64,000 nucleotides of DNA. It comes from Vigna angularis. Its lineage: Eukaryota; Streptophyta; Magnoliopsida; Fabales; Fabaceae. Of this stretch, positions 33,308-46,139 are shown piece by piece. The translations under genes were made by a program, and so were the position numbers. The stretch spans positions 29,843,631 to 29,907,630 of the forward strand of contig NC_068971.1 of NCBI RefSeq assembly GCF_016808095.1, in the 5' to 3' direction. The notes under the pieces were generated by a model. That model was not told where the DNA came from. It saw only the letters and a list, made by a program, of their open reading frames with translations, and searched no databases. Every line of letters begins with the position of its first letter. Within the stretch, counting starts at the first letter, position 1.

Positions 33308-35470
33308 TTGTCTAAGTATGAATCTTGTATACCTTTTAGACTAGAAAAACTTTTAGAAATAAAGATGTCTTGTTATAGTTCATATAGGTCGTCTAGTTCA
33401 TATAGGTCATCTAGGATTTCTAGTTTTGATAAGCCAATTAGTTTTATAGACATTGAAAGAAATCTTGAAAAAGCTAGACAAAGGACTTGTCCATTTCATG
33501 AATTTGATAGGTGTTGATGAATTGGCAAGTGTACCAAATCGCACATGTAATATAAAATGGTAAGACCAAGTATCGTATCCCATAACACTCTCAACACTAA
33601 ACAGTTGTGTGATGACTTGATTAATTAAGACTTAAATAAAATGAAATCATTGGTTTAAGATGCAAGAACAGAAAATTAAATATGAATGCAAATTGATCAA
33701 TAATAGAGTAACACAAAGATGAGCGGATGTTGTTTAATATGAGTTGAGTATGTTGTTGGGGTTAGATTTCACCAAGTTCCCTCTCATGTATGTAAGAATT
33801 CTTCTTTGTACATTAATGTTAATGTCACTCACTAAATTACCTAAACCCGATCCCTCGGCGAATAAGCTTGTCCTTAATCACCAGTTCATGCAATTCCTAG
33901 CATCCCCAGTAATTAAATGTGAAGATCAAGAGCTTAAGACGACCAAGACTCATACCCTCATCCTTGAGAAATATTACTCTTGGGAGAATTCAACAAGAAT
34001 CTGAGTAGAAGAGTGTGTTGTTGTGTTGCTACAGCCAGAGATACCAAACCTACGAAGCCTGGGTCCTTTAAATAGAACAGAAGCGGCAGAAACAAAGCCC
34101 AGGCCCGAGTCGCCGGCGCTCAAGCGCCCCACTTAGGGTTCCCGGGCGGCGAGCGGTGATCTTCCACACTCAAGTCTCGTAGAGGTCGCCCCAGCCTTCT
34201 ACATCCGGCGCTCAAGCTCCCCCAAAAGGGGCACCCGGGCGGTGAGCGGCACTTCCTGCGCTTAAGCCTTCCAGAGGACGCCCAAGCCTTCTACATTCGG
34301 CGCTCAAGCGCCCCCAAAAGGGGCGATTGGGCGGTGAGCGACACTTCCTGCGCTTAAGCCTTCCAGAGGACGCTCAAGCTTCGTGCAGTTGGCGCTCAAG
34401 CACCCAAAAAGAGGCGCCCGGGCGGCGAGCAGTGGTTTGCTACGCTCAAGCCTCCAAAAAGGGTGCCCAAGCCTCGAGCTTCCTTCTTTCTGGTGCTTTT
34501 TCTGGACCTTTTTGAGCTCTATCTCCTTAGCATTTTATCCCTGTTTTCCATATTAACTTATTTTCTATCAAAACAAAGGGAATTAGTCATAAAATCATCA
34601 AATTCAACCTCAACTCTCTTATTCATACAACTTAACAGAAAAACATGATTCCAAGAAAGTTTCTAAGCAGAAAAGGGTGCATTTAGTATTAAAATTACAT
34701 CACAGATAACGGTATTTTCAACTGTTATCAATAGGATTGAGGTTGCTTTATACCATCAAGCTAGGGAAAATATTCCATTCTTTTGTGAGGATATTGGTGC
34801 ATTAACATACCTAGAATTGGAAAGGGAAATTGATGACATCCACCATTCATTGCTAGAAAAAGTAAATATGAATCCTATTTCCATTCTAGAAAGAGAGTGA
34901 ATCTTATGTCCTTAGTCTCTATACTTCTAGATTTGAAGAGCATGCAAGAGAGTGGTAGGATGAAAGACAATATCATGTTAGGATAGGTAGAAAGTCCTTC
35001 ATTCGTGATTGGTATGAATTAAAATCTTGCATGAGAAAAGAGTTGTGCCTTCAACTATTAAGAGAAACCTACAATTAATGAGAGATTACATTGAAGATGG
35101 AAAAACATTTCTTGAAAGTTTAAATGACCATGGTTTCCTTCTTAGAGAACTAGAATTTAAAGTCAAACTTAAGGAGTTGAAGGTTAAGAAAAAAGAAAGA
35201 AAGGTTACGAAAATAGAAAGAGAGATTGAGAGAAAAGTAGAGGAAGAAAGAAAAGAAGAAGAGAAGAGAGAGAGAGAAGAAAGAGAGAGAAGAGAAGAAG
35301 AGCGAAGAACAGAAGAAGAAAGAAAAGAAGAAGAGAGAAGAAAGAAAGAAAAGAGAGGGAGAGAAGAAGAAGAGAGAAATGAAGAAGAGAGATGAGAAAG
35401 AGAGAGAAGAGAAGAGGGAAAGAGAAGAGAAGAAGAAAAGAAGAAAGAAGAGGAAAATAGAGAGAAGGAG
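33308..35470 (+). pseudogene. gag: Chromovirus-like gag, broken, with K/E-rich tail
   Basis: The N-terminal part (33308-33511) has a Ser/Arg-rich stretch (SSYRSSRISS) then RNLEKARQRTCPFHEFD. It is interrupted by a solo LTR and resumes at 34736 in register. The gag core includes LTYLELEREIDDIHHSLLEK at about 34797-34856 and, beyond stops, a region ending CMRKE/VPSTIKRN at about 35030-35065, which resembles the W-x-MRxxFVP motif of Ty3/gypsy gag. A one-base shift near 35040 separates these. The frame 35027-35395 then becomes a highly charged Glu/Lys/Arg coiled coil, from an almost pure purine tract at 35160-35470. No zinc knuckle or pol follows. Lineage is tentative. Confidence 0.6.
33512..34730 (-). 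mobile_element. Solo LTR, family A, target duplication ATAGG
   Basis: Complete reverse-orientation family A LTR of 1219 bp, TGTTGATGAATTGGC at the left and CTGTTATCA at the right, flanked by perfect ATAGG repeats (33507-33511 and 34731-34735). It splits a gag gene; counting one target copy, the gag frame on both sides is in register. The dyad island is long (about 34113-34470) and the most GC-rich of the family, with GGCGCTCAAGCGCCCC and GGGCGGTGAGCGGCAC forms repeated four or five times at a period of about 80-90 bases. Confidence 0.92.
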
Positions 35471-35974
35471 CAATTGCTACTGAAGGCAACTGCTACTCTT
35501 ACAATAACCATGGAACCTAAAAGGAAAGTTTCTCATTCTTTACTTCTTTTCCAATCATTGTGCACTCTTCAACTATTAATTTTTCTATCAAATCAATTGT
35601 CATTCCATATTTTGTGCAACCCTTTTCAAAATATGGCAATTCGAATCTTGAGTTAATGTTACCCTTGTGGAAACAAGTAACTCAAGATAAAAGTCAAATA
35701 ATTTGTGAATATGGACTTCTAAATTTTTCCAAGCCAATAAAATAAAATATAAGAAGTCCTTATTCTCTTGTTTTTATAGAAAATTTCTTTCTTGGATCGA
35801 TATTAATCGTAAATATATTTGATGTGTATTGCAGATTCGTGTTTGATCCAAGAGGAAGTCAATTGGTTCTAAAAGAATAAAGGAATAAGGCCACTCCAAG
35901 ATGGCCTTGCTCCCAAGACTATGTGGAGCTTCTTCATAAGGCGATTGCCAGATTTGAGGACAAATCTTTTTCTT
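35471..35974. other. Unassigned internal remnant of the gag element
   Basis: Lies between the gag tail and the polypurine tract. Short frames only; GATTTGAGGACAAATC at 35951-35966 is typical of the end of gypsy pol just before the polypurine tract. The rest of pol has been lost. Confidence 0.45.
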
Positions 35975-35987
35975 AAGAGGGAGGGAA
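35975..35987 (+). other. Polypurine tract
   Basis: AAGAGGGAGGGAA immediately before TGATCG. A purine tract after GAGGACAAAT is the second-strand primer and LTR boundary in Ty3/gypsy elements. Confidence 0.65.
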
Positions 35988-37600
35988 TGATCGAATACTG
36001 CCTGAGAACCCTTCATCTTTATGTATTTTTTAGATTTTTCAGTGTATTGTATTTTTGGCTTATAAAGAGCATGAGTCTTAAAAATACCCATCTCCACCAT
36101 TATATTGTCACTTTAGATAAAACTCTCCTTGAAAGTCAGGCTAGAGAGTCCAAAGACTTCCTATAGCCACCTTCCACGCACACACCCTCATTCTTCCATT
36201 TCTCCATTTCACCTTTATGCTTTTCTCTCTCCTTCACGACGTCTCTCCTTCACACAGATCCACTCATCCACTGCTTCTACGTGGCACACTCATCAGTTGC
36301 CACATCTCGCTCCTTGATGCGTCAACGCCTTCCACGCCACGTCTTCATTTTCTTACTCTCGATGCAACATTCGCATCATTTACCTGCGAGAGCATTCATC
36401 TCTCTCAAGAGCTCTCATCGTCTCCACCCATTCTTCATCACAGATCCACTTCTTCATCATTCGTAAGTTTCATTTTCTTCACAATTTTACATTCTCCTTC
36501 CATATCCGCGCCTGATTTCTCATTGTTTAACCTTTTACCACCAATTACTTTCACCAACCTAGGGTTTCTTCATTATGTAGGTACTTTTCACCGATTGTTC
36601 TTCCATTTTAGCTGACTAAACACCTTTAATCCTTTTGATCTTCATTATCCACCGTTTAATCTTTGTTTTGAATCAATTAATCGGTTCCATTTCACCTTTT
36701 CCACCGTTTAATCGGTCCAATTTGAGTTTTCCCCCTTTTCTAGGGTTCCTTCGGTCTAGATCATGGTTCTCTGAGTTCCTTCTCAAATTTGGTTCATTCT
36801 CTTTCGATTTCCCTCTTCCGTTGTGCCTAAGGTTTTTGCGAAGGTTATCGCACTTCTGTTTTCATAGATTCTCTCTCGATCTTGTATTCCAATCATTTTC
36901 CATTGTGTTCATCTTTGGAGGAAGCTTCGAGGAGGTCTGAATCTCCCTTCCGTGGCTTTAAGAAGTCTTCTCCTCCAAGCATCTTCCATCACTTGTATTA
37001 AGGCCTAAGTAGCATAGGATTTTCCATAAGTTAGATATCAAACCAAGTGGAAAGTGTGTGTCATGTGTCATGCTTCCATTGAAGAAGATTTTCTTTTTAA
37101 AAGTGGCCACAAGACACCTTAGGACTGGAGAGGATTTCTTTTTGGTAGTGGCCACATGTCCCTCCACCACTAAAGATGATTTATGACACATTGCTCCCAC
37201 CGAATGATGAGCAATATTCGGCCACCACCCTTGCATGGTCGTTAGGTTTACTTTTTGGTTTTCAAAAGATGATTTTAAGGTTAAAAGGAGACACCCTTGG
37301 CCTATAAATAAAGGTGTCTCCACCCTTGTATTTCATCTTGGATTAATGTAATGTTATGTTGCCAAATTTAGGTCATACACTTCCTAGATCAAGACTAAAG
37401 CAACCTTAGAGGCCCCTTTATTCACCTTCCTCCTTGAGTTGGTCTCGCCTCTCTTGGATCCATCACAAATCACCCCACCATCACCATACACACCAAAAAT
37501 CGTGAGCTTCTACCCCTTTCACAACCATAGCTCGTCAACCTTGGACCTTACCCCACACCATTTCTACATAACTCCAAGGAAACACTCATCTATGCACATC
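35988..37600 (+). mobile_element. Probable 3' LTR of the gag element, with an inserted block
   Basis: Starts TGATCGAATACTGCC after the polypurine tract. TATA-like boxes are at about 36059 (GGCTTATAAAGAG) and 37302 (GGCCTATAAATAAAGG). The block 36517-36991 is the leader-like repeat also seen at 26966. The 3' end of the LTR was not found; the C/A-rich stretch near 37400-37600 may be U5. Boundaries after 36100 are tentative. Confidence 0.4.
36517..36991 (+). repeat. Leader-like repeat block, copy 2
   Basis: Matches 26966-27440 from GTTTAACC to the GTCTTCTCCTC region, with scattered differences. Both copies contain CGATTAATCGGT-type words and TCTAGGGTTCCTTCGGTCTA. Upstream (36163-36516) this copy has a C/T-rich sequence that copy 1 lacks. 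Confidence 0.7.
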
Positions 37601-37620
37601 TCTTAGTTTTGATGTAACCT

Positions 37621-39740
37621 AACAACGGGATCGCAATAAGATTCACTAATAAATGAAACAACAAATTCTAACTTACCAACTAATCTTAGCCCATCGATAA
37701 ATAATTGTTAGTAAAAGAGTGATTTTTTTAATAGTGATAGAATAAAATTTGATTTTGCAAACAAATGATAAGTTCATCGTGTTAGGTATGAAAGATGTGA
37801 CGGGAGATCAGGAAGAATACAGTGGGTTAGAGATGAGGTGAATTTGGAGAAGAAACAAAGAAAGAAAAAAAAAGTCAATCTCCAAAAAAAATAAAACTAA
37901 AAAAAATCAAGGCACTAATTTAGTGTTTTTTATTTTAATTTATTCCTATCTCTATGTTTTTGGTGAATTTTCTTCAGAATTATATCAATTAATCTAATTA
38001 AGTTTTGGTTAAAACTACATGGTTAAAATTGAGTTAAATTTTCCTTTACTCAAAATCAAGTTAAAATTATGTTTTAAAGGTGAGATAAAAAGAAAATTGA
38101 AGCACAGAAAAACATTTTTAAACCGATAATTACTTGTAAAAATTGATCTTCCTTAAACCCTATAGTAGGTGAAGTTGCGCAGATTGAAAATTTTTACGCC
38201 CTAAAAGTTCCTAATTCATTACAATAGACCAACTGAACAAACTCCGTTTTAGAACCAAATTTAATACTCCAATCTTATCGCATAAAGTTGTGGTTGAAGT
38301 AACTTACGCAGATTGCGTTGGTTTATAATCTTTGAAGCACGTGTTTCAAATTTTGCTATGTGATTCAAACGCCCTTGCAGGATGATCTTTTGGCTTCAGT
38401 GACTAGACAATATATAGTGATGGTCTTATTCACCTTTTTGTTTCTTTCTCTCCTCCATGCATATAATTTCCATTGTACTATCAGAGTACTATCGGTACAC
38501 CTCACAATAAAGTTTCTAACTGAAAAAATAAAATGTATTATGATTTGTTAAAATCATTAATTTGGGTCACAAACCTTAATTATTTAATCATATTTTTCTT
38601 AAACTCCTGTTATTTTGAACTTATTAATTATATAATTTAATAGTTAATATGATAGTTTCAGTACCTCTAATAATATCATTGGTTAAAAGTCAAGATTAAA
38701 ATACATTTTCGTTTTTCAAAATTTTAAGTTATCTTTTAATTATAAAATTATAATGGAAAACCAAATTCTAAAATAGATATATAATACGTCATAGTAATTA
38801 ATTTAACAATATTAACTTTATATTGAACCAATTATAAAAGTTTATGAGATTTTATAGACTTAAAATTCATGTTTTACTGTTAATTACAACAATCATTTAG
38901 TGTAACTTCAATATTATTAAAACATGATATAATTAAGATGAATGAGAGGTTTATTGTAATATCTTTAAGCAGTGTTATAGTTTCCGGAAACATAAACTAC
39001 AGACATAGTTGTATTTATCTGAGAAAGTGTGTGTAAACAGAGTGTTGAAACAGTGATTGATTAATGAATGGAGGAGTGAGTAAGTTTTACTGGTCAAAAG
39101 AATTTAATAAGATTCTATAAATGTGAGTGTGTGGGTGGTACTAAGTGCAACAGTGTGAAAAGATTAAGGAAAAAAAAATGAATGGGAAGCATTGAAAGTT
39201 AGATAGAAGTTATCTCCTAAAGTAGCAGCAACAACCTTGTCCTGATCCAAAGTAGGCGACATGGTGAAAGCAAAGAGCCAAAGCAGAGAGAGCCCCACCC
39301 TTTGTCTGGTGAAGGTGGAAAGCAAGGACATCACTTTCTGTTACCTTGAAAAATTGCTTAGCCCTTTAAAAATGGGGCCATGAATGAAAGGTGGTGAAGG
39401 AATGGAACCACAGGATAAATCATTCAAAGGGTTGCATGGCCCATGAAAGTTCCTACAGAAGGGTACCTTTCCATTCTGGCCTCATCCCCTCCTACACAAC
39501 TTTCCTTCGCACTGTGTCCACAACCCCAGCAGCCTACGAAATCATCTCCTTTCACCTTATAAAGGGTATTGGATGCCGTACAACTACCACCATTGCAAAT
39601 TCTTCCTCTGGTGGGACCCTTCTTTCTACACTTTTTTCTTTTTCATAAATCTTATTACGTATTAATATTAGGAACAATCATACTTGTTTCTACATATTAA
39701 TATTCCTTAAAGAAAAGTATATGTCCACTTGATAACCTTA
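37621..39740. other. AT-rich intergenic DNA
   Basis: No gene or repeat family recognised. 39230-39650 is less AT-rich than its surroundings and includes a weak hairpin at 39374-39443 (GGGGCCATG pairing with CATGGCCC, and GAATGA with TCATTC). The open frame at 39391-39648 overlaps that hairpin and matches nothing known to me. Confidence 0.4.
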
Positions 39741-39746
39741 TTTAAT

Positions 39747-39771
39747 AATATATATATATATATATATATAT
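39747..39771. repeat. AT microsatellite
   Basis: AT dinucleotide run of about 25 bases with a slightly irregular start, in AT-rich intergenic DNA. Confidence 0.8.
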
Positions 39772-40189
39772 TAAAATTGTAAGCTAAAAATAAAATAAAG
39801 TATTATTCTTTTAGGTTATAATATGAATGTATTTTTGTTTTGGCATGCACTTTAAATAACCTAAGTTGAACTAATAATTTGATAGACTAATGGGTTCTTT
39901 CGTTTTTAAAATAATAATGTAACATCTATTTTTAATAGTAAAATACTATTAAAATGAATATTACATATATGATAATGGAATTATTATAAGAAAACAAACT
40001 TATAAAAAATAAGATTTATCACCTTTACCTCTCGTTGAAGCAACGGTAAAGAATGTTTCCCTAAGCTCACACTATTAAGGTGATCATCACAAAAGAGAAA
40101 ATATACACAAAGACAGACAACACAAAAGCAAGGGTAAGCTAAAATACAAAACAAGTCATATATCATTTATAACCTACCATCTTTTAATC

Positions 40190-41902
40190 AAATATGTAAC
40201 ATTCACCAATCTAAACATCTTAATATGCAAAGACCTAAACCACTGTCCGGACTTAGAATGAATGTCGAGCTATGGCGGGTTGTGCACTTGTGGTGACCAC
40301 TACTACTTTGCAAAGCCCTTGGCAATTGAGTTTCACCCTACCACACATCACAAGGTTAGTCTGTACTGCATCATAGGTCATACTAGAATCACCTAGACTA
40401 AGACCTCCTACTACTCTCACCAGATGCGTCAAACCTCTTTATGTGAGAATGTATGATCATTAGATTCTTAGAAAAAACCCCAAGATTGAGCTACATGCAT
40501 TCATTCTAACACACTTGAACCACACCAAGAAGTTCTTCCTTGGAACCAACTTTCCAACCTTGAAACCATTTGAAACCATATACATACATTCCTGCACTTT
40601 CACATAGTATAACATCATATAGAAACATTAATCATACTTTAAAAGATCATAAACACCCAAACCATTCATTAATATTACACAATAACACAATTTTCTTCAT
40701 AGCAACTTGACACTCACACTAGGCAAGGAAAACAGCTTTGAAACTCTCACCAACAGTTTTGGAAGGGTCCAAAACACCCAAAAATGACTTAAAGAACGTC
40801 CAAAACTAATATCCAGAACCCCGAATTTGGTATTTCCAAAACCTAAAAAAGAAACCAAAACTGGTGTGGTAGCGTTCAGTGCCTAGAAGCTACTCCTAAG
40901 CGCTAGAGCCACTGGAATGGTGGTGCTTAACACCAAAAAGCTGGGGCTCAACGCTGGTGTGTCCCTGGAATGGTGACGCTCAACGCCAAAAACTACCCTT
41001 CAACGCCATATCAGTTGACAACACATTGTTTTCATGGACTTTAATGCACTTGAGACTTGTTCTAATGATCAAATGAATTTCATACACACTAGAATTGATG
41101 CAAAAAAACATATTTAGAATTAAAACAAAGTACCCATTTGATCATTAGACCCAAAATTAGGTGCATTAAGTCAATTTGGCAGCTCCAAAAGTACCTAAAC
41201 TCAAAACAACATTTTCTAATCTCTATATCAGTTTATCAACTGCATAATCAATTCTAATTACACTTGTTAGCACCCTCTAACACCTCAGTTTCATCCTAGT
41301 TATCCTACTTTCCATTTCCATCACTTAAAACCTTTAAAATGACTAAAGAACTCATGAAGCCAAATAACTTCCATAACAGATTTTATTGATTTTACCTAGA
41401 CAAGTCCTAATAGGTATAGTAACAGACCTCTAACTCAAAGAAACATTTCGCCGATTGCTTGAAACGCAAGGAATCTCTAGACGAACCTACGAGACACCAA
41501 ATTGGAAACGGATAAAGTCCTTAGAACTCTAGATCAACCAAGAACAAGAAAGGAAGATCAAATAATACATGTAAAATAGTTTCAATGCATGATCATGGAC
41601 CGAAGCTAAAAAGTAAAAATGAATAAAAAATTACTTACTCTAAGACAGAAACTGATCGGTTAGATTTGTAGACCTTGATACCATAATCGTTTAAACACCT
41701 CTTGATCGTCAAACAGATGACTTAGTAGTCAGAACTCTTAGAAAGAAGATAGAGAATTATAGAAAAGTGATTTCTAGAAAGATAGTACATTTTAAAATCA
41801 CGAAACTTGTTTATTACAAAATTATTTATTACTAAACTATTTAATATTAAAATAACCGAATCTTATTATTTTTTTTAAACTATCATAACTTTGGGTTTTA
41901 CA
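40190..41902 (-). mobile_element. Candidate non-autonomous LTR element (minus strand)
   Basis: On the minus strand, TGGTATCAAGGTC (41671-41683) starts like the initiator tRNA-Met primer site (TGGTATCAGAGC). Next to it, 41690-41902 would be an LTR of about 210 bp starting TGTAAAACCC. The region 40190-41670 would be internal. It has no coding frame, but has CGCTCAACGCC words at 40945-41005. A matching left LTR was not found. The alternative is unrelated repeat DNA with a chance primer-site match. Confidence 0.3.
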
Positions 41903-42010
41903 AATAAAGTATAACTTAAAATTTTTTTAAAAATATATATTGTTTTATTGAAATAAATATGGATCAAAGTTTATGTATCCAATCATAAATTTCAAAATTA
42001 ATTTTCGTTT

Positions 42011-42012
<2 letters not shown>

Positions 42013-42084
<72 letters not shown>
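42013..42084. repeat. (AT)36 microsatellite
   Basis: Pure AT run of 72 bases, the longest simple repeat in the window. Could form a cruciform; probably length-variable between individuals. Confidence 0.95.
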
Positions 42085-42089
<5 letters not shown>

Positions 42090-43422
42090 GTAGTTTAAAT
42101 AAAATAAGTCTGTTGCTAAATAAAACGGCACGTTGGTCCATGGGAAAAATTATTTATCCATGAATTTATGAATAGTCCATTTTATAAGCTTTCATAAATA
42201 TTAAACCACAATACCACAATATTTAGGCCAATTTTTATAAAATTCATATCAATGATTATTTGTATATGGTTAAGACATAACTCAGTCATAACACATATTA
42301 TAGTATACAATACCAATTTTAACATCAAAATAAAGTGTGAAACTGAACAAGTGATTAGAAGTTGAAATGTTTAATCATATATGGTAATTGTTCAACTTCT
42401 TAATATAAACATAAAAAATGGTATGGAAAACAATAAAAGTTATTGTCTCTTACACCATTAATTTTCGTATCAGAAATTGATTTCTCAGTTCACATAATTT
42501 TGTTGAATACTTTGTTCAGCATGCTGATTTTCATATCAAGCTGTGTTAACGAAGCTGGGAACCATATGTGGGTTGGATTAAGAAGGTGGGGCCCACATCA
42601 TGTGAAACTCAGGCAGTGGCAGAGGGTGGGGCCCAGAGGATTTTGGGGAAGATGTTGAAGAAAGTGGAAGATGGGGTCGAATCAATCTGACCCAGATTTC
42701 ACAACGTACAACAATATTGTAATATGGTGTTGTGTTAGAAGTTCTTCCCCATAAACTATAGTGCTGAACAAACAATAATCCACTGAATCGCTGTGAATGT
42801 GCAGTGTTTAAACAACAATGGAGGAACACCAATAATGACCGTAAAGAAAGCTCTGCCTATTATTGACGAGACAACTCAGGCTACTGCAGTGATTTTGGTT
42901 ATTGATGCATTGTACAAATATCTATAACTCGGATTCTATTATCAAATGGGCAAAGGTGATGTACAAATATAATCATATTTTTTTAAGCATATTTGAGTTA
43001 GTTAAATAGTATAAAAAGTATAAATATCAATATCAAATGTCATTTAATAAAACAAAATTAAAGTAATTCAATTTGAAAAACTATATTTATTTATTCTAAA
43101 ATTTAAAGTAGATTATATAAAAATTTAAAACATGAACAAAGTCTACTGTTATAAATATAATTTACCCTATAAAGTTTTATATCTCAACTAGACTTGCATC
43201 CAAAATTCATTCACTATCTCTAATCATATAAATTATATTCTTATAAAATTATGAGATACTACACAAATTTATATAATGAAAAGATAAAAACATGTGAAAA
43301 AAAATATATGAACATTTATTATGATTTTGTTTTAAAAAAAATAAGGATGACTATGTATTTAAAAAATTAAAGTCTAAGAGTGCTAAAGGTTTTACTTATA
43401 ATTCAAGTTAAGATTAATCACC

Positions 43423-43424
<2 letters not shown>
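42085..43424. other. Intergenic DNA between two AT microsatellites
   Basis: AT-rich and without recognisable repeats except a GC-richer patch at about 42555-42680 with GGTGGGGCCCA at two places (42587, 42626). The minus-strand frame over it (84 codons) is not recognised. No gene called. Confidence 0.4.

Positions 43425-43487
<63 letters not shown>
43425..43487. repeat. (TA)31 microsatellite
   Basis: Pure TA run of about 63 bases. Confidence 0.95.
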
Positions 43488-43490
<3 letters not shown>

Positions 43491-44051
43491 ATCTTAAACT
43501 TTTTTTAGTTTTATCTTTAAAATCCACTTTCAAAAAAGAAAGAAAATATATCAAAATTAATTTTAATATTTACTCCTAAATAATATAAAACTATTATTAT
43601 AAGTATATAATAAATTATATATGTTAATAAATTAATATATATAGAGCTGAAAATGTATCATATAAAGAAGTTAAGGACTTTTCAAACACTTTCAACCTTT
43701 AATCTTTAAAGTATTTGTCTTTTTTGTGAATGTTTGTTCTCTTTACGAATGAAATGGGTTATGCTTACAAAAAACACTTTCACATTCAAGTTAGCATTTC
43801 ACGTCACCATCTAATAAACGTGTAATAAATGAAAACATAATTAATCTTCAATCTCCTAACCATTTGTCCTCCTATTGAATGCTCGTTTTCCTTAAAATGG
43901 GAAGGGATTGAGCTTGCAAAAGAAAATATGACACTCAAGTTAGACTATCACATAAGTAAATAATAAATGCATAATTAATAAAAATGTAATTAACATATCT
44001 CGTAAAATGTGTTATTTATATTTACTGTTTGTGGGCTTTTACCTGGATGAG
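43488..44051. other. AT-rich intergenic DNA
   Basis: No gene. 43997-44050 (CTCGTAAAAT, GTTATTTATATTTA, TTTTACCT) matches 51789-51835 in the same orientation. These two short segments lie on the outer sides of the family B element and the Tat-like remnant. Confidence 0.5.
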
Positions 44052-44882
44052 TGATCAAGGTTATACCCGAATCAAATTAATATGTAATTAAAGTTAAGTA
44101 TAGACTAAGAAGTGACTCATAGGTTGTCTCTCAAGACTAAATGTTGTTAAGGCAATAGGTCAAACACGTGGTGGGGGGTTTTATATGAGCAAATTTACGA
44201 AATGAAATGAACTGATTAACACAACATAGAATTAACAACAAGTTGGCAATTAGATCAATTGTAATGTTTCCTATCCTGGATTAACAACAAATAAACGTTC
44301 TTCTTACCCTTAATCCAACATGAATTACCTAAGTAAGCGAAGGATAATCTGGTCGTCAAAATTGCGAAATAAGCGAACACAACACACCTATTCAATTGAT
44401 TATGTACCACACATATTAATCAACTAAGCGAAGATTAATCACCAATTAGGCAACTAAGCGTTTACCAAATTGCAAGCACAAAACAATTTAAATACAATGC
44501 AAGGTAAGATAGCAGAATAAATCACAACTCAACAATCTCAAGTAAGCACTACAAAATCCCCAATTACCAACCCAACTCAATTAATTCCATTAAAACAAAA
44601 CAGCAGCAGAATTAATTAAAACAAAACAACAGCATAATTGATTAAAACGAAACAACAGCAGAATTAACTAAACGAAACAATAGCAGAATCAAAGAACTAA
44701 ACAAAATTGGGAAAATAAAAGTGCAGAGAAATGAAATTACAAGAGTAGAAAACGTAAATTAAAGCAAGAGTATAAAACGAAAATGAAATTGGAATTAAAG
44801 ACGAGATTAAATACATAAAAAGGGAAAGGAAAGAAAGAACTTGAAACCCCCCAAGAGGGTAGGGGAATTAAAGATGAGATTC
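44052..44882 (-). mobile_element. Family B 3' LTR, partial
   Basis: Starts TGATCAAGGTTATACCCG and aligns with 48402-49240 of the 5' LTR. The upstream ~430 bases of the LTR, plus some adjacent internal sequence, are deleted; at 44883 it passes straight into internal sequence that in the copy at 2619 lies about 600 bases inside. Left flank ATGAG does not match the flank of the 5' LTR (CCTGC). Confidence 0.75.
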
Positions 44883-46139
44883 AATACATAAGCATGCTCA
44901 CTTTTTGTATTTGTTTTCTTTCTTTTCCTGTCTTGTCTCTTTTCTTTTCTTTTTTTTTTAGAACACAATTGTAAGAGACAAAGTGCACAACATATTTACA
45001 CAACAAGGACTAGAGGAGCCAAGGAAACTGACTAGCCAATTCATAAGAATCCCATGAAGACCACACTTATTCCCAAAACAATTCTAAAGCTCCAAAATTC
45101 CCTAAGGTTAAGGTAATCATGGTTTTTCACTTCAGGCTAGTTAATAAGCTTCAAACCAAAGAAAAGGGGAAAGCATAGGCTAAAGGGTTTATCAAAGGAT
45201 TAAAGACAGGTAGGCTTATTTGGCTAGAGAGGCTCAAGAACAAAATTCCCTTTATCACTTCCGAACATGCATATCAATCAAGAATTATCAACAAGAGTCA
45301 AGACAAGGCACATGTGCTAGAAATCAAGAGATTTATCACACAGAAGAAAAAACATGAAGTGGCTCAAATCCTCACACAAGGTATTTCTGTCACAATCAAA
45401 TTAACCTCTCAAATATCATAATCATCTTTCCAAGCATAGAAAAGCAAGGATTTCAAACCAATCAGTATCAATCAAATGGAGGATAAGTCCACAACCTAAA
45501 CAAAGTCCAGAAATCAAGAGAAACGGGAAAAACTATACACAGACACAAGCTTAAAACATAACAAAAAATACCTAGAACTAGTAAAGCCTAAACAATAGAA
45601 AAATTAAACAAAGAAAAAGTTAAAAGTTAAACAAAGAAAAATCTTCCCCAATATACCACACTTAAACTACACAGTGTCCCTAATGTGTCACAAACAAGAT
45701 CAAAGCAATTAGTACAATCAAAAGATCATGGACAAGTGCAATAAAAGTGGGGAAGGGAGGAGAAGGGAAAAGATAACTCCCCTAAGTCAAGGTGGAAGAC
45801 GCCAAATTTGAGCTAGCAGAGAAATGTCCTCCACAACTGGATCAAGAAAGGAAGTTTTGAGGAACTGCTTCATCTGCCAGTATTGATCAAGAAGAGAAAT
45901 GCCTTCCACCTTTGGATCTAAGAAGGAAGGATTGTTGACAAACAGGTTCAGCTAGTGCCTATTAATCTTCAAACTTTTGTGTATGCATGCACCTTTGTTT
46001 TCAACTGTGGGTGTATGTTGGTTAAATTTATGCGTACCTCCTACAATAGGGTTAGTACATTATGCTACAAAGAGTTTATATGCAGAGGTACAACACTCAA
46101 TCTCAATGTATCAGACTGAACATCAAATATACTCTCGGA
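44883..46139 (-). mobile_element. Family B internal 3' region, non-coding
   Basis: Matches 3210-3373 near its left end and shows no coding frame. A-rich on the plus strand. It occupies the place where protease, reverse transcriptase and integrase would lie in a complete element; none of their motifs was found on either strand. Confidence 0.6.

Noticed and set aside
35086..35511. Long minus-strand Ser/Phe/Leu-rich frames
   Set aside because: They are complements of the purine-rich gag tail; low complexity and without domains.
36217..36940. Plus-strand frames of 101-132 codons in the leader-like block
   Set aside because: The block is repeated at 26966 with a different set of open frames, and the composition is C/T-rich leader rather than coding.
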